The notes beneath the pieces are model-generated. The model was given only the letters and a program-made list of their open reading frames with translations, did not search any database and had not been told where the DNA came from. A DNA stretch of 64,000 nucleotides from Chionoecetes opilio (Eukaryota > Arthropoda > Malacostraca > Decapoda > Majidae), in assembly GCA_016584305.1 (NCBI GenBank), contig JACEEZ010020019.1, positions 1 to 64,000 of the forward strand, written 5' to 3'. The position numbers and the translations under genes are program-made. Positions 11,888 through 22,225 of this stretch are shown here, one piece after another; position 1 is the first letter of the stretch, and every line of letters starts with the position of its first letter.

Positions 11888-12559
11888 ATGGCTGACCCTG
11901 CCGCCGCAGCAATAAATCCGACCACGCTGGGGGACTTTATGAAGTTACTGGGACAACAGTTCCAGGACCAGACCCAGCTGTTGGTTGCCCAGACGCGGCA
12001 GGCTCTGGGGCTCCCGGAGGTGGAACTCTCGGAGGTGGAACTCCCGGAGGCTGTGGCGCTCCCGGAGGTGGACTTCTCGGAGGTGGAACTCCCGGAGGCT
12101 GTGGCGCTCTCGGAGGTGGAACTCCCGGAGGCTGTGGCGCTCCCGGAGGTGGAGCTCCCGGAGGTGGAACTCCCGGAGGCTGTGGCGCTCCTGGAGGTGG
12201 AACTCCCGGAGGCGGAACTCCTGTGGATGGAACTCCTGGAGGCAGTGGAACTCCTGGAGGCAGTGGAACTCCTGGAGGCAGCGGAACTCCCGGAGGTGGT
12301 CGAGCTCCCGGAGGTGGTCGAGCTCCCGGAGGTGGTCGAACTCCCGGAGGTGGTCGAACTCCCGGAGGTGGTCGAGCTCCCGGAGGTGGTCGAGCTCCCG
12401 GAGGTGGTCGAGCTCCCGGAGGCTGTGGAACTCCCGGAGGCTGTAGAACTCCCGGAGGCTGTGGAACTCCCGGAGGCTGTGGAACACCCGGAGGCGGTGG
12501 AACTCCCGGGGATGGAACTCCGGAGGTGGAACTCCCGGAGGTGGAACTCCCGGAGGTAG
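11888..12559 (+). CDS. Gag-like N-terminus running into a tandem repeat
   Basis: About 41 residues of ordinary composition (from MADPAAAAINPTTLGDFMKL to the motif VAQTRQALG) precede repeat-encoded [11 protein letters not shown] units. The start lies 72 bp after the primer site, where gag begins in LTR elements, and the leader looks like an amphipathic helical start. There is no zinc knuckle or capsid homology visible. After about residue 41 the frame is pure minisatellite and single-base slips move it between frames. It may be a gag remnant; it is not a functional protein on present evidence. Confidence 0.4.
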   Translation: MADPAAAAINPTTLGDFMKLLGQQFQDQTQLLVAQTRQALGLPEVELSEVELPEAVALPEVDFSEVELPEAVALSEVELPEAVALPEVELPEVELPEAVALLEVELPEAELLWMELLEAVELLEAVELLEAAELPEVVELPEVVELPEVVELPEVVELPEVVELPEVVELPEVVELPEAVELPEAVELPEAVELPEAVEHPEAVELPGMELRRWNSRRWNSRR

Positions 12560-13770
12560 TGGAACTCCCGGAGGTAGTGGAACTCCCGGAGGTGGTGGAA
12601 CTCCCGGAGGCAGTGGAAACTCCCGGAGGCGGTGGAACTCCCGGAGGCGGTGGAACTCCCGGAGGCAGTGGAACTCCCGGAGGTGGAACTCCCGGAGGCA
12701 GTGGAACTCCCGGAGGTGGAACTCCCGGAGGCAGTGGAACTCCCGGAGGTGGAACTCCCGGAGGCAGTGGAACTCCCGGAGGCAGTGGAACTCCCGGGGC
12801 AGTGGAACTCCCGGAGGCAGTGGAACTCCCGGAGGCAGTGGAACTCCCGGAGGCAGTGGAACTCCCGGAGGTGGAACTCCCGGAGGCAGTGGAACTCCCG
12901 GAGGCAGTGGAACTCCCGGAGGCAGTGGAAACTCCCGGAGGTGGTGGAACTCCCGGAGGCGGGTGGAACTCCCGGAGGCGGTGGAACTCCCGGAGGCGGT
13001 GGAACTCCCGGAGGCGGTGGAACTCCCGGAGGCGGTGGAACTCCGGAGGCGGTGGAACTCCCGGAGGCGGTGGAACTCCGGAGGCGGTGGAACTCCGGAG
13101 GCAGTGGAACTACCGGAGGCAGTGGAACTCCCGGAGGGCAGTGGAACTCCCGGAGGTGGAACTCCCGGAGGCAGTGGAACTCCCGGAGGCAGTGGAACTC
13201 CGGAGGCAGTGGAACTCCCGGAGGCAGTGGAACTCCCGGAGGCAGTGGAACTCCCGAGGCAGTGGAACTCCCGGAGGCAGTGGAACTCCCGGAGGCAGTG
13301 GAACTCCCGGAGGCAGTGGAACTCCCGGAGGTGGAACTCCCGGAGGTGGAACTCCCGGAGTGTGGAACTCCCGGAGGCAGTGGAACTCCGGAGGTGGAAC
13401 TCCCGGAGGCAGTGGAACTCCCGGAGGCAGTGGAACTCCCGGAGGCAGTGGAACTCCCGGAGGCAGTGGAACTCCCGGAGGTGGAACTCCCGGAGGCAGT
13501 GGAACTCCCGGAGGCAGTGGAACTCCCGGAGGCAGTGGAACTCCCGGAGGTAGTGGAACTCCCGGAGGCGGTGGAACTCCCGAGGCGGTGGAACTCCCCG
13601 GAGGCGGTGGAACTCCCGGAGGCGGTGGAACTCCCGGAGGCGGTGGAACTCCGGAGGCGGTGAACTCCCGGAGCGGTGGAACTCCCGGAGGCGGTGGAAC
13701 ACCCGGAGGTGGAACTCCCGGAAGCAGATGGAATCTCGGGATGGAACTCCCCTGTCGGGGTTTGGAACTC
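12004..13770 (+). repeat. GGAACTCCCGGAGGcagT minisatellite inside the LTR element
   Basis: About 100 units of 15 or 18 bp (GGAGGTGGAACTCCC; GGAGGCAGTGGAACTCCC; early GGAGGCTGTGGCGCTCCC variants). Because units are multiples of three without stops, nearly all six frames stay open, producing the 150-690 aa frames here. Unit types change along the array: GCTGTGGCG first, then GGTGGTCGA, then GGCAGTGGA, then GGCGGTGGA. Unit losses of one base occur. Confidence 0.95.
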
Positions 13771-13813
13771 CCTGTCGGGGTTTGATGTTGTCGTGGCGAG
13801 GTCGCCACTATCA

Positions 13814-13824
13814 CGTGGAGGGGG
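13814..13824 (+). promoter_or_regulatory. Polypurine tract
   Basis: A purine-rich stretch, GTGGAGGGGG, directly precedes the 3' LTR at the position expected for plus-strand priming. Confidence 0.65.
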
Positions 13825-13825
13825 C

Positions 13826-14731
13826 AGTGTTACGAAGGGCCTTTTCGTGGGTACTAGCGGACAAGGCAAGGGCCCTTCGCCTGTACCTCTGGGGCCTCGC
13901 CGGTGGTGGTTCGAACCACGGGTCGGGTCGCCACGTCCCTTTTCCTCCCATTGGCCCAGAGAATGGGGGGGAACCGACGTGGTGCTGGCTTGGCGGAGCA
14001 GACGGGAGTGGTAGAATAGACACAGCTAAGGCGGGTGGACAGAGGCTTCCCTGCCCCAAGGATTACCGTGACCGCGGCGCCCCGCATTACCTGCCCTGGA
14101 AAAGGCGCGTCTCCCTCTTCTGTTGGAAGGGGGACGAGAGTGGCCCTGTGTTGGTGCACGGCGTGGGCCTTCAGCTCAGTGGCGGCCGACTGTGGGGTGG
14201 GTCACGGCTCAAAAGGCGGCGCCCTTTGAGAGACTGACTTGTGTGTGTTGTACAGTGTGTTGGAAGGACGGAAGAGACTTGGGTAGCACGGATACACAGT
14301 GTGAAAGCCAGCGAGTGTGTTAGGCGGTTCAGCCACTTGTGTTTGCGGCGCGCTGTGAAGACTTGTGTTGGAAGGAGGGAGAGAGGGATACACGGGTGTG
14401 CTGGGCAAGGGCGGCGCCCCTGTTGAGACAGTGACTGTGGGTGTGGCCTGTGTGCTGCCCCTTTCCCCGTGTGAGACAGTGACTCGTGGGGTTGGCCTGT
14501 GTGCTGCCCCTTTCCCCGTGTGAGACAGTGACTCGTGGGTGTTGGCCTGCGTGTCTTGTGAGAGAAACAAGTGACTTGTACAGTAGGTAGAAGTAGGGGA
14601 AAATAATAAAAGCCGTGCACAAAAGTAAGTGTCTCCCTTCAGTCCTTCCCGACCCCTCCATTGCCCCGAACCGTAAGTGTCGTGACGAAGTGCAGGGTGG
14701 TGGATGACCCCCCCCCACTGGTTTCGTAACA
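13826..14731 (+). repeat. 3' LTR (906 bp)
   Basis: Direct repeat of 10934-11796. AATAAA is at 14605-14610. The length excess over the 5' LTR is mainly one additional 56-bp subrepeat near 14440-14545. Confidence 0.9.
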
Positions 14732-14878
14732 ATAATATAAGCGAAAGTGTGTGTGTGTGTCTGTCTGTCTGTCCGCGATAGGTGCCGCCCCCCGTGGCGG
14801 AATCCCATCATATGTCACAGTTTGGGAACCAGCTCGACCAGGGGAAGGTTTTAAGCCCACTTATGAGATGATCCGATC

Positions 14879-14880
<2 letters not shown>

Positions 14881-14914
<34 letters not shown>
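14881..14914. repeat. Poly-T tract
   Basis: 34 consecutive T residues; possibly the A-tail of a minus-strand retroinsertion. I cannot identify the source. Confidence 0.6.
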
Positions 14915-14915
<1 letters not shown>

Positions 14916-14949
14916 AAAAAAAAATGTGGGTTGCGAGAATTGAGGAAAC

Positions 14950-15613
14950 CTTGATGTAGGGTGATGGGTAATGGGTGAGTGAATGGGTGGGGTGATTGGT
15001 AATGGGTGTGGGGTGATGGGTGAGTGAATGGGTGGGGGGTGATGGGTTGGGGGTGATTGGGTGAGGGAATAGGTGGGGGGTGATGGGTAATGGGTGAGTG
15101 AATGGATGGGGTGATGGGTAATGGGTGTGGGGTGATGGGTGAGTGAATGGGTGGGGGTGATGGGTTGGGGGTGATGGGTGAGGGAATAGGGGGGGGGGTG
15201 ATGGGTAATGGTGGTGAGTGAATGGGTGTGTGGTGATGGGTAATGGGTGAGTGAATGGATGGGGGGTGATGGGTAATGGGTGAGTGAATGGGTGGGGGGA
15301 ATACATAAATTTCTACATCCATGATTTCAGGAAAGTTAGAAGGGGCTATCTGGAGAGTCTGTGTTTGGTGGGCCGAAGGCCCACCAAACACAGGTGGTGG
15401 GCCGGCCCACCAATAGCCCTAATGGGTGAGTGAATGGGTGGGGGGTGATGGGTAATGGGTGAGTGAATGGGTTGGGGGTGATGTGAATGGGTTGGCGTTA
15501 ATACATACATTTCTACATCCATGATTTCAGGAAAGCTAGAAGGGGCAATCTGGAGAGTCTGTGTTTGGTGGGCCAAAGGCCCACCAAACACAGGTGGTGC
15601 CCATCAATAGCCC
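14950..15613. repeat. GGGTGATGGGTAATGGGTGAG minisatellite with two embedded 120-bp repeats
   Basis: GGGTGATGGG/GAGTGAATGGGTGG units fill 14950-15299 and 15421-15497. A roughly 120-bp segment (TTCTACATCCATGATTTCAGG onward) occurs at 15300-15418 and again at 15503-15613. Each contains a perfect 15-bp-stem hairpin (15360-15392 and 15560-15592). The Pro/His/Thr-rich minus frames are artefacts. The 120-bp text also matches the complement of 44065-44120. Confidence 0.85.
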
Positions 15614-16242
15614 TCCGCAGGAGCTAGCCAAAAAGGCCGCCCGGAGGGCGGCTTTGCGGCTAGTTAAACTATAATGCCCGAAATAGTCCGAACACAGTAC
15701 CTAAAGTCAGGTTGCAGGAATCGGGACACATTGTTTACATCGCATTTGTATAGTCCCGCGTTGATCTGTATTCGCCTGGGAGGCTGGGCCACATATTATA
15801 GCACTCACAGCTCACCTGCACGGTGCACCGCCTGCGTCTGTTCCCTGACTTCATGCTGCAGGACTGGTAATATTCTAGAGTCCTTTCCCGCCCTTGTTAC
15901 TGGGTTTCTTTTCTGGTATTATTATTTAGGTCATCCGCGATCCTGTCAATTTTAACCTGTCTCATCGTTTAGATCTCCTCAGTCTGAGTAATTTGAACCC
16001 CATTTCCCATTGCGCAATTAAATAATAATGGCGTTACATGTACTTTCGAAAAATCTACAGTTATTTCAGCCAGAAACGGTTAAGTTAGGTCTAATCAGAT
16101 TTTGTTAGGTTAGGTTAGAGGTGGGGTTTGGTTTAGTAACAGATGATATCAAGAAAAAAAGAAAATTCTCAAACTACGACAGTGCAAAGTGGAACAAGAT
16201 TTGCGGGGCAGGCCGGGAAGGGCGGGGCGGGCACTCCCACAC
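15614..16242. other. No gene recognised
   Basis: Contains one short hairpin near 15626-15660 and TTAGGTTAGG words at 16080-16130. The 93-aa frame at 15674 has no motif. Confidence 0.4.
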
Positions 16243-16480
16243 CTATACAAATATTTGGTAAATTTTTAAGATAGGGCCAAACTTCCGTACACAATTGGGA
16301 GCATGGTTTTTATTTACCTTATTGTATTCTAAGAGACATTTTCTCCTTGAGCTTTCCGTCGCAAATCAATAGTTTCGGAGATATAGAACATTTTAGGTGG
16401 GAGGAGGAATACGTCTCCTTGTTTACAAAATGCCCCCCTCTTCCTCTTCTTGTGCCCTGCATCGCTTTTGTTTCGGAGGC
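16243..16480 (+). repeat. Dispersed inverted repeat (ACACAATTGGGAGCATGG family), copy 1
   Basis: Contains ACACAATTGGGAGCATGG, a TTACCTTATTGTATTCTAAG block and CCTGCATCGCTTTTG. Inverted copies are at 22015-22225 and 39790-39910; another forward copy is at 37925-38130. Confidence 0.8.
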
Positions 16481-16589
16481 GCACCCGTGGCTACCTTACC
16501 TACCTTACCTTACCTAACCTAACCTAACCTAACCTGAACCTTAACTAACCTAACCTAACCTAACCTAACCTTTAACCTCCTAACTGGGG

Positions 16590-16950
16590 TAAAATTTTGG
16601 AAGAAGTCCTTCACCCCTATCTTGTTTTTCTTCCCCCTATAGCCAACAAGCCTGGGGAACTGGCGGGAATACGGGGTTTTTGGGTGGGGGAAGCAAATAT
16701 AAGTGATTTATGGCTCCCAAAAAAATCATCAAAGTCACTATATGTAAAAATCTAGGGAATTCCCTAAATTAGGGATTTCCCTAGATACCCATTGCTATGG
16801 AATTTTCCTTAATTGATATATGTATAGATTTGGACAATTTTGGGAGAGCAATAAATGAGTCGTCTCTGCCTTCCCTACCCAAAAACCCAAGTTTTCCATA
16901 AGGCCACCATGCTTGCTGGCCATAGGAGGTCAAAGAAAAACCTAACCTTT
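16590..16950 (+). repeat. Foldback element, diverged third copy
   Basis: CAACAAGCCTGGGGAACTGG at 16641 is mirrored by CACCATGCTTGCTGGCC near 16905, with CTAGGGAATTCCCTAAATTA in the centre. Same family as 2370-2780 and 6268-6752. Confidence 0.7.
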
Positions 16951-17054
16951 CTAGCCAGAAGGGGCTGCGCCCCCCATGGACCCCCTAAGGGTTGCTAATC
17001 TAACCTCACTATAACCCCCTAAAAGTTACTAACCTAACCTCACTATAACGAATA

Positions 17055-17695
17055 CAGTTGATTCGGGCCACCAGTTGAATCAGGCCGCCTATATTAAATG
17101 CATACCAAGCATGCATTTATGCATAACCTTATAGGTTTTAATGAAACCTAACCTAACCTTAACCACAAAGTATACCTAACCTAACCTTAACCACAAAGTA
17201 TACCTAACCTAACCTTAACCACAAAGTATACCTAACCTAACCTTAACCACAAAGTATACCTAACCTAACCTTAACCACAAAGTATACCTAACCTAACCTT
17301 AACCACAAAGTATACCTAACCTAACCTAACCTAACCTAACCTTACCTTAACCACAAAGTATACCTAACCTAACCTAACCTAACCTTAACCACAAAGTATA
17401 CCTAACCTTAACCACCAAGTATATCTAACCTAACCTAACCTTAACCACAAAGTATACCTAACCTAACCTAACCTTAACCACAAAGTATACCTAACCTTAA
17501 CCACAAAGTATACCTAACCTAACCTAACCTAACCTTAACCACAAAGTATATCTAACCGAACCTAACCTAACCTTAACCACAAAGTATACCTAATCTAACC
17601 TAACCTAACCTAACCTTAACCACAAAGTATACTGTTTGCTGGGTATGCATGCTACTATAGGTGGCCTGTTTCAACTGGCAGCCCGAATCAACGGA
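17055..17695. mobile_element. Tc1/mariner-type MITE carrying a telomere-like array
   Basis: Terminal inverted repeats of about 50 bp: CAGTTGATTCGGGCCACCAG at the left and, inverted, TCCGTTGATTCGGGCTGCC at the right, both leading to GCATGCATACC-like inner sequence. TA dinucleotides flank it at 17053-17054 and 17696-17697. The interior has no transposase and is nearly all tandem repeat. Confidence 0.8.
17130..17632. repeat. CTTAACCACAAAGTATACCTAA tandem array
   Basis: About 16 copies of TTAACCACAAAGTATAC joined by one to four AACCT units. The constant part and variable AACCT number give an irregular period of 27-47 bp. It is wholly inside the MITE. Confidence 0.9.
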
Positions 17696-18359
17696 TACCA
17701 CTATAACCCCCTAAAAGTTACTAACTTAACCTCACTATAACCCTCTAAAAGTTACTAACTTAACCTCACGTTACTCACTATAACCCCCTAAAAATTACTA
17801 ACCTAACCTCACTATAACCCCTAAAAGTTACTAACCTAACCTCACTATAACCCCCTAAAAGTTACTAACTTAACCTCCTTATAACCCCTAAAAGTTACTA
17901 ACCTAACCTCACTATAACCCCCTAAATGTTACCAAAATAACCTCGGCCAAAAATCGGTCACATATCAACCCTTCAAATAATGCTCTCGAACCACGTGCGT
18001 AGTTGTGATAAGACTTGAGAAAGTCACAGAGAAAATCATGCAATCTGGGGAAAAATCCCTGGCCATGTAAGGAAAAACCCCAGTAAATTAATCACTCACT
18101 TAATCGTGAAATTATTGTAGTCATTGTTTATTGTTCTTACCTAACCCTTTCATTATAATCACATCATCAAACACTTCATAATTACAAGAGAAAATAGTCC
18201 TTTCAACTTACAGTAAAACCCTTATAACTCGGCACGATAGGGGCTCTGGCCCTTGCCGAGTTATTCAATGTGCCGAGTTATGCAATGTCCTCTGATATGG
18301 GTAAAAATTTTTTTTTTTAAAAAATACAGTACTGTAAAAGCATAAAAACTACGCTTACC

Positions 18360-18641
18360 AGTGAATGGGTAGAATGTGCTGGACTTGATATCAAACACAG
18401 CACAAATAGCACGCATGGACGCACCTGCATCCATCCTTGCCAGCCCTTTCACCTTTTCCTGCAGGCTCAGGCTCTTCAATTTCATTCCCTTCCTGCTGGA
18501 GACACCCTTGCGTGATGGAGCTGACATCTTGATATACAGTACTATATGATGTAATCCCAAAACACGTAAAATAGGTGGCAAAGTAAAGCAAAGGTCGGGT
18601 ACCAGCACGTAGGCTGAGCCGTGTTTTTGTCGTCCAAGCAC
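18360..18641 (-). pseudogene. Tigger transposase N-terminal DNA-binding segment
   Basis: Translates to MSAPSRKGVSSRKGMKLKSL followed by SLQEKVKGLARMDAGASM, then RAICAVFDIKSSTFY. This is the CENP-B/psq-type helix-turn-helix found at the start of pogo/Tigger transposases (start Met near 18528). About 55 residues remain and the frame ends soon afterwards; there is no CENP-B second domain and no DDE. The same segment occurs at 20369-20540 (+) and 48940-49083 (-). A truncated mirror copy lies at 18950-19080. Confidence 0.75.
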
Positions 18642-19223
18642 CGTCTTGGATTACGAATCCCAATGCAATAACACTTGCTGAAATGTGTGTTATACTATTT
18701 TGTGATATTGTTTGCAATGTTTTGCATTGATTATTATTTCGGCTCCTACCAAGCTTGTTGTGTTTTTGAAGCAGAAACCAATCCTTTTTCAATTTTGACA
18801 AAAAACGGAATTCGTATCCAAGACGGTGCTTGGACGACATAAACACGGCTCAGCAGCTGACAGCCTACGCGCTGGTTCCTGGCCTTTGCTTTACTTTGCC
18901 ACCTATTTTACGTGTTTTGGAATTACATCATACAGTACTGTATTTCAAGATGTCAGCTCCATCACGCAAGGCTGTCTCCAGCAGGAAGGGAATGAAATTG
19001 AAGAGCCTGAGCCTGCAGGAAAGGGTCAAAAGGACAAAAACGCGACTTTATGCGACTGAGGATATGCCGAGTGTAAGCAAAGAGATGCAGTTATAACATC
19101 AATATGCCGAGATACATTATTTTTTGCCGACTTTCTATTTACAGTAAAACCCTTATAACTCGGCATTGTATAACTCGGAATTTGATATAACTCGGCAAGG
19201 CAAATAGTTTTTTTATTATTATT

Positions 19224-19358
<135 letters not shown>

Positions 19359-19368
19359 TTACATCTAT

Positions 19369-19696
19369 GCTTATAGCGCGTGTAGGCAGTGAGCTCCAGG
19401 GGTGGGATGGTAGGCCCTGGAGGCTCACTCGAGGGCTGTGATGGTTGGCCCTCGCCCTTGGTTGCGCAGGCAGGATTCTTATAGTGACGCCTGTAATTAG
19501 AGGCTCATGCCGCCCCCCTGTGTCCTCCCATGCACTCGCAGTCCAAGGTAGAGTTAATGGACAGGGCATGCGAGTGTTCTTAGGCCACTCGACGGTGCAG
19601 AAAGATTTCAAGTGGATTTATGGGTCTCACTCGGGATCGAACTCGGGTCTTCGAGAACGCCACTCGGTGACGCATACCACTCTGCTACCGCCTCAC
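19369..19696 (-). mobile_element. tRNA-derived SINE (family 1)
   Basis: Head GAGGCGGTAGCAGAGTGG (A-box-like) and GAGTTCGATCCCG (B-box-like) on the minus strand, then about 260 bp of family-specific body ending GCTATAGGCATAGATG-like. The 110-143 aa frames over it on either strand are not genes. Same family at 20797-21160, 49759-50087 and 62606-62952. Confidence 0.85.
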
Positions 19697-20796
19697 CTAA
19701 ACTGCATCTCTTGGTTTTCACTCGGTATATCATGCCCTCACAACCTCTTGTGTGAACATGTAAACAGAAAATCGGCAAAAAATTATGTATCTCGGCATAT
19801 TGATGTTATAACTGCATCTCTTTGCTTACACTCGGCATATCCTCAGTCGCATAAAGTCGTGTTTTTGTCCTTTTGACCCTTTCCTGCAGGCTCAGGCTCT
19901 TCAATTTCATTCCCTTCCTGCTGGAGACACCCTTGCGTGATGGAGCTGACATCTTGAAATACAGTACTGTATGATGTAATCCCAAAACACGTAAAATAGG
20001 TGGCAAAGTAAAGCAAAGGTCGGGAACCAGCGTGTAGGCTGTCAGCTGCTGAGCCGTGTTTATGTCGTCCAAGCAGTCTTGGATACGAATTCCGTTTTTT
20101 GTCGAAATTGAAAAAGGATTGGTTTCTGCTTCAAAAACACAACAAGCTTGGTTGGAGCCGAAATAATAATCAATGCAAAACATTGCAAACAATATCACAA
20201 AGTAGTATAACACACATTTCAGCAAGTGTTATTGGATTGGGATTCGTAATCCAAGACGGTGCTTGGACGACAAAAACACGGCTACCAGCCTACGCGACCT
20301 TTGCTTTACTTTGCCACCTATTTTACGTGTTTTGGGATTACATCATACAGTACTGTATATCAAGATGTCAGCTCCATCACGCAAGGGTGTCTAAAGCAGG
20401 AAGGGAATGAAATTGAAGAGCCTGAGCCTGCAGGAAAAGGTGAAAGTGCTGGCAAGGATGGATGCAGGTGCGTCCATGCGTGCTATTTGTGCTGAGTTTG
20501 ATATCAAATCCAGCACATTCTATCCGTTCACTGGTAAGTGTAGTTTTTATGCTTTTACAGTACTGTATTTATTTATTTATTTATTTATATATATATATAT
20601 ATATTATTATTATTATTATTATTTTTTTTTTTAAACCCATATCAGGGGAGGACATTGCATAACTCGGCACATTGAATAACTCGGCAAGGGCTAGAGCCCC
20701 TATCGTGCCGAGTTATAAGGGTTTTACTGTACATGTTCACACAAGAGGTTGTGAGGGCATGATATGCCGAGTGAAAACCAAGAGATGCAGTTTAGG

Positions 20797-21160
20797 GGAG
20801 GCGGTAGCAGAGTGGTTAGCGTAACCGAGTGGCGTTCTCGAAGACCCGAGTTCGATCCCGAGTGAGACCCATAAATCCACTTGAGATCTTTCTGCACCGT
20901 CGAGTGGCCTAAGAACACCCACATGCCCTGTCCATTAACTCTACCTTCGACTGTGAGTGCATGGGAGGACACAGGGGGGCGGCATGAGCCTCTAATTACA
21001 GGCGTCACTATAAGAATCCTGCCTGCGCCACCACGGGCAAGGGCCAACCATCACAACCCTCGAGTGAGCCTCCAGGGCCTACCATCCCACCCCTGGAGCT
21101 CACTGCCTACATGCGCTATAGGCATAGATGGGGGAAAAAAAAAAAAAAAAAAAAAAAAAA
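20797..21160 (+). mobile_element. tRNA-derived SINE (family 1) inside Tigger copy A
   Basis: A-box-like GGTAGCAGAGTGG near 20803 and B-box-like GAGTTCGATCCCG at 20848-20860, followed by the shared body and a 25-base A-run. It sits at the same internal position as in copies B and C, so it belonged to the element before those copies spread. Confidence 0.85.
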
Positions 21161-21232
21161 CTTTGTCTTTGCCTTGCTGAGTTATATCAAATTCCGAGTT
21201 ATACAGTGCCGAGTTATAAGGGTTTTACTGTA

Positions 21233-22014
21233 CCTTCGAAATTGAGATACACCGTGACGGCTGTAAAATGGCGCCGATGGTAATATACATGATGGGGTGA
21301 TTTGCATAACTACGTAGTGGTAGTTATTGACAACACCACATTTTATATTGTAGTCCAAGGTGGCAGGTTTATTAATGCAAGTGCAATAATCTTTGGTTTG
21401 CAAAATGAGTTTGTGGCGCACATAAATAAAAGTTCTTTTGGTTTCTCGTTATTACACCAAAAAATACTGGAGTCACCATCTGCACAACCTTTCGTGCTGG
21501 TGGCTGCCAGTGTACTGAACCCGCAGCCTGGCCTGACGTCACTGAGATGGCAATTATACGCGGAGTATTATAAACATCAATATATTCCCCTATATGATTA
21601 TTATGCAATACATATGCTTAAATATATCAAAAAGGTTATGTGGTACGAATTTAGAGCATTTCGTATCCATATATGCAGTAATTAATGCAAACTGTACCTG
21701 GTTCCTTACACAGGCACTACATAGCCAGCTGTAATCAAGCTTATCAAGGGTGTAATGCGGCTCAGTCGAGCAAGGAAACCCTCGGGACTGGATCTGACTG
21801 GACTTAGAATTTTTTGAGGCACCTCATATTTCATAGCGGCCGTGTGGGTTAACCAAGGCCGAGCGCACGCTGGAAACTTTACAGATGTGAAGTACAATAA
21901 GCATACAATACAGTGCGGTAGTTCATTTCATTCAAAGCCGGAAGGAGGAGTTGTAAAGAATTTCCCTAACGGGGTCCAATAATAAAAAAAGTTTAATAAA
22001 ATACCAAACAAAAG
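21233..22014. other. No gene recognised
   Basis: Frames up to 127 aa at 21302-21685 overlap on both strands and have no motif I know. AT-rich. Confidence 0.4.
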
Positions 22015-22225
22015 CGATGCAGGTCACAAGAAGAGGAAGAGGGATGCATTTTGTAAACAAGGATGTATTCCTCCTCCCACTTAAAATGTTCTATATCTCC
22101 GAAACCATTGATTTGTGACGGAAAGCTCATAGAGAAAATGTCTCTTAGAATACAATAAGGTAAACAAAAACCATGCTCCCAATTGTGTAGGGAAGTTTGG
22201 TCCTATCGTAAAATAATACCAAATA
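22015..22225 (-). repeat. Dispersed inverted repeat family, copy 2
   Basis: Reverse complement of 16243-16480 (AAAGCGATGCAGGTCACAAG ... CCATGCTCCCAATTGTGTAG). The pair encloses the MITE array and the Tigger nest. Confidence 0.8.

Larger units (their letters stand above)
10929..14736 (+). mobile_element. Non-autonomous LTR retrotransposon
   Basis: A complete insertion in order: target duplication, 5' LTR, primer binding site, gag-like start, minisatellite, purine tract, 3' LTR, target duplication. There is no protease, RT, RNase H or integrase. The interior is only about 2 kb and is mostly tandem repeat, so mobilisation must have relied on another element's enzymes (inference). Most LTR differences are homopolymer-length changes, so the insertion looks young or the assembly carries indel errors. 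Confidence 0.9.
16990..17940. repeat. 34-bp minisatellite (CACTATAACCCCCTAAAAGT), split by a MITE
   Basis: Units reading CACTATAACCCCCTAAAAGT followed by TACTAACCTAACCT occupy 16990-17050 and 17698-17940. The array resumes in register after the MITE at 17055-17695. Confidence 0.85.

Noticed and set aside
11803..13869. 688-aa minus-strand frame and several 150-585 aa frames
   Set aside because: All are translations of the 15/18-bp minisatellite; nearly every frame is open because the unit lacks stops. Composition is purely repetitive.
17130..17632. CRISPR-like array of a constant unit with short spacers
   Set aside because: The spacers are AACCT units and not unique sequences, the host is eukaryotic and no cas genes are present. 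It is a minisatellite.
20797..20870. tRNA gene candidates (also at 49760, 62890 and 52210)
   Set aside because: A- and B-box-like words occur in dispersed 260-360 bp repeats with A-rich tails and cannot fold as whole tRNAs; they are SINE heads.
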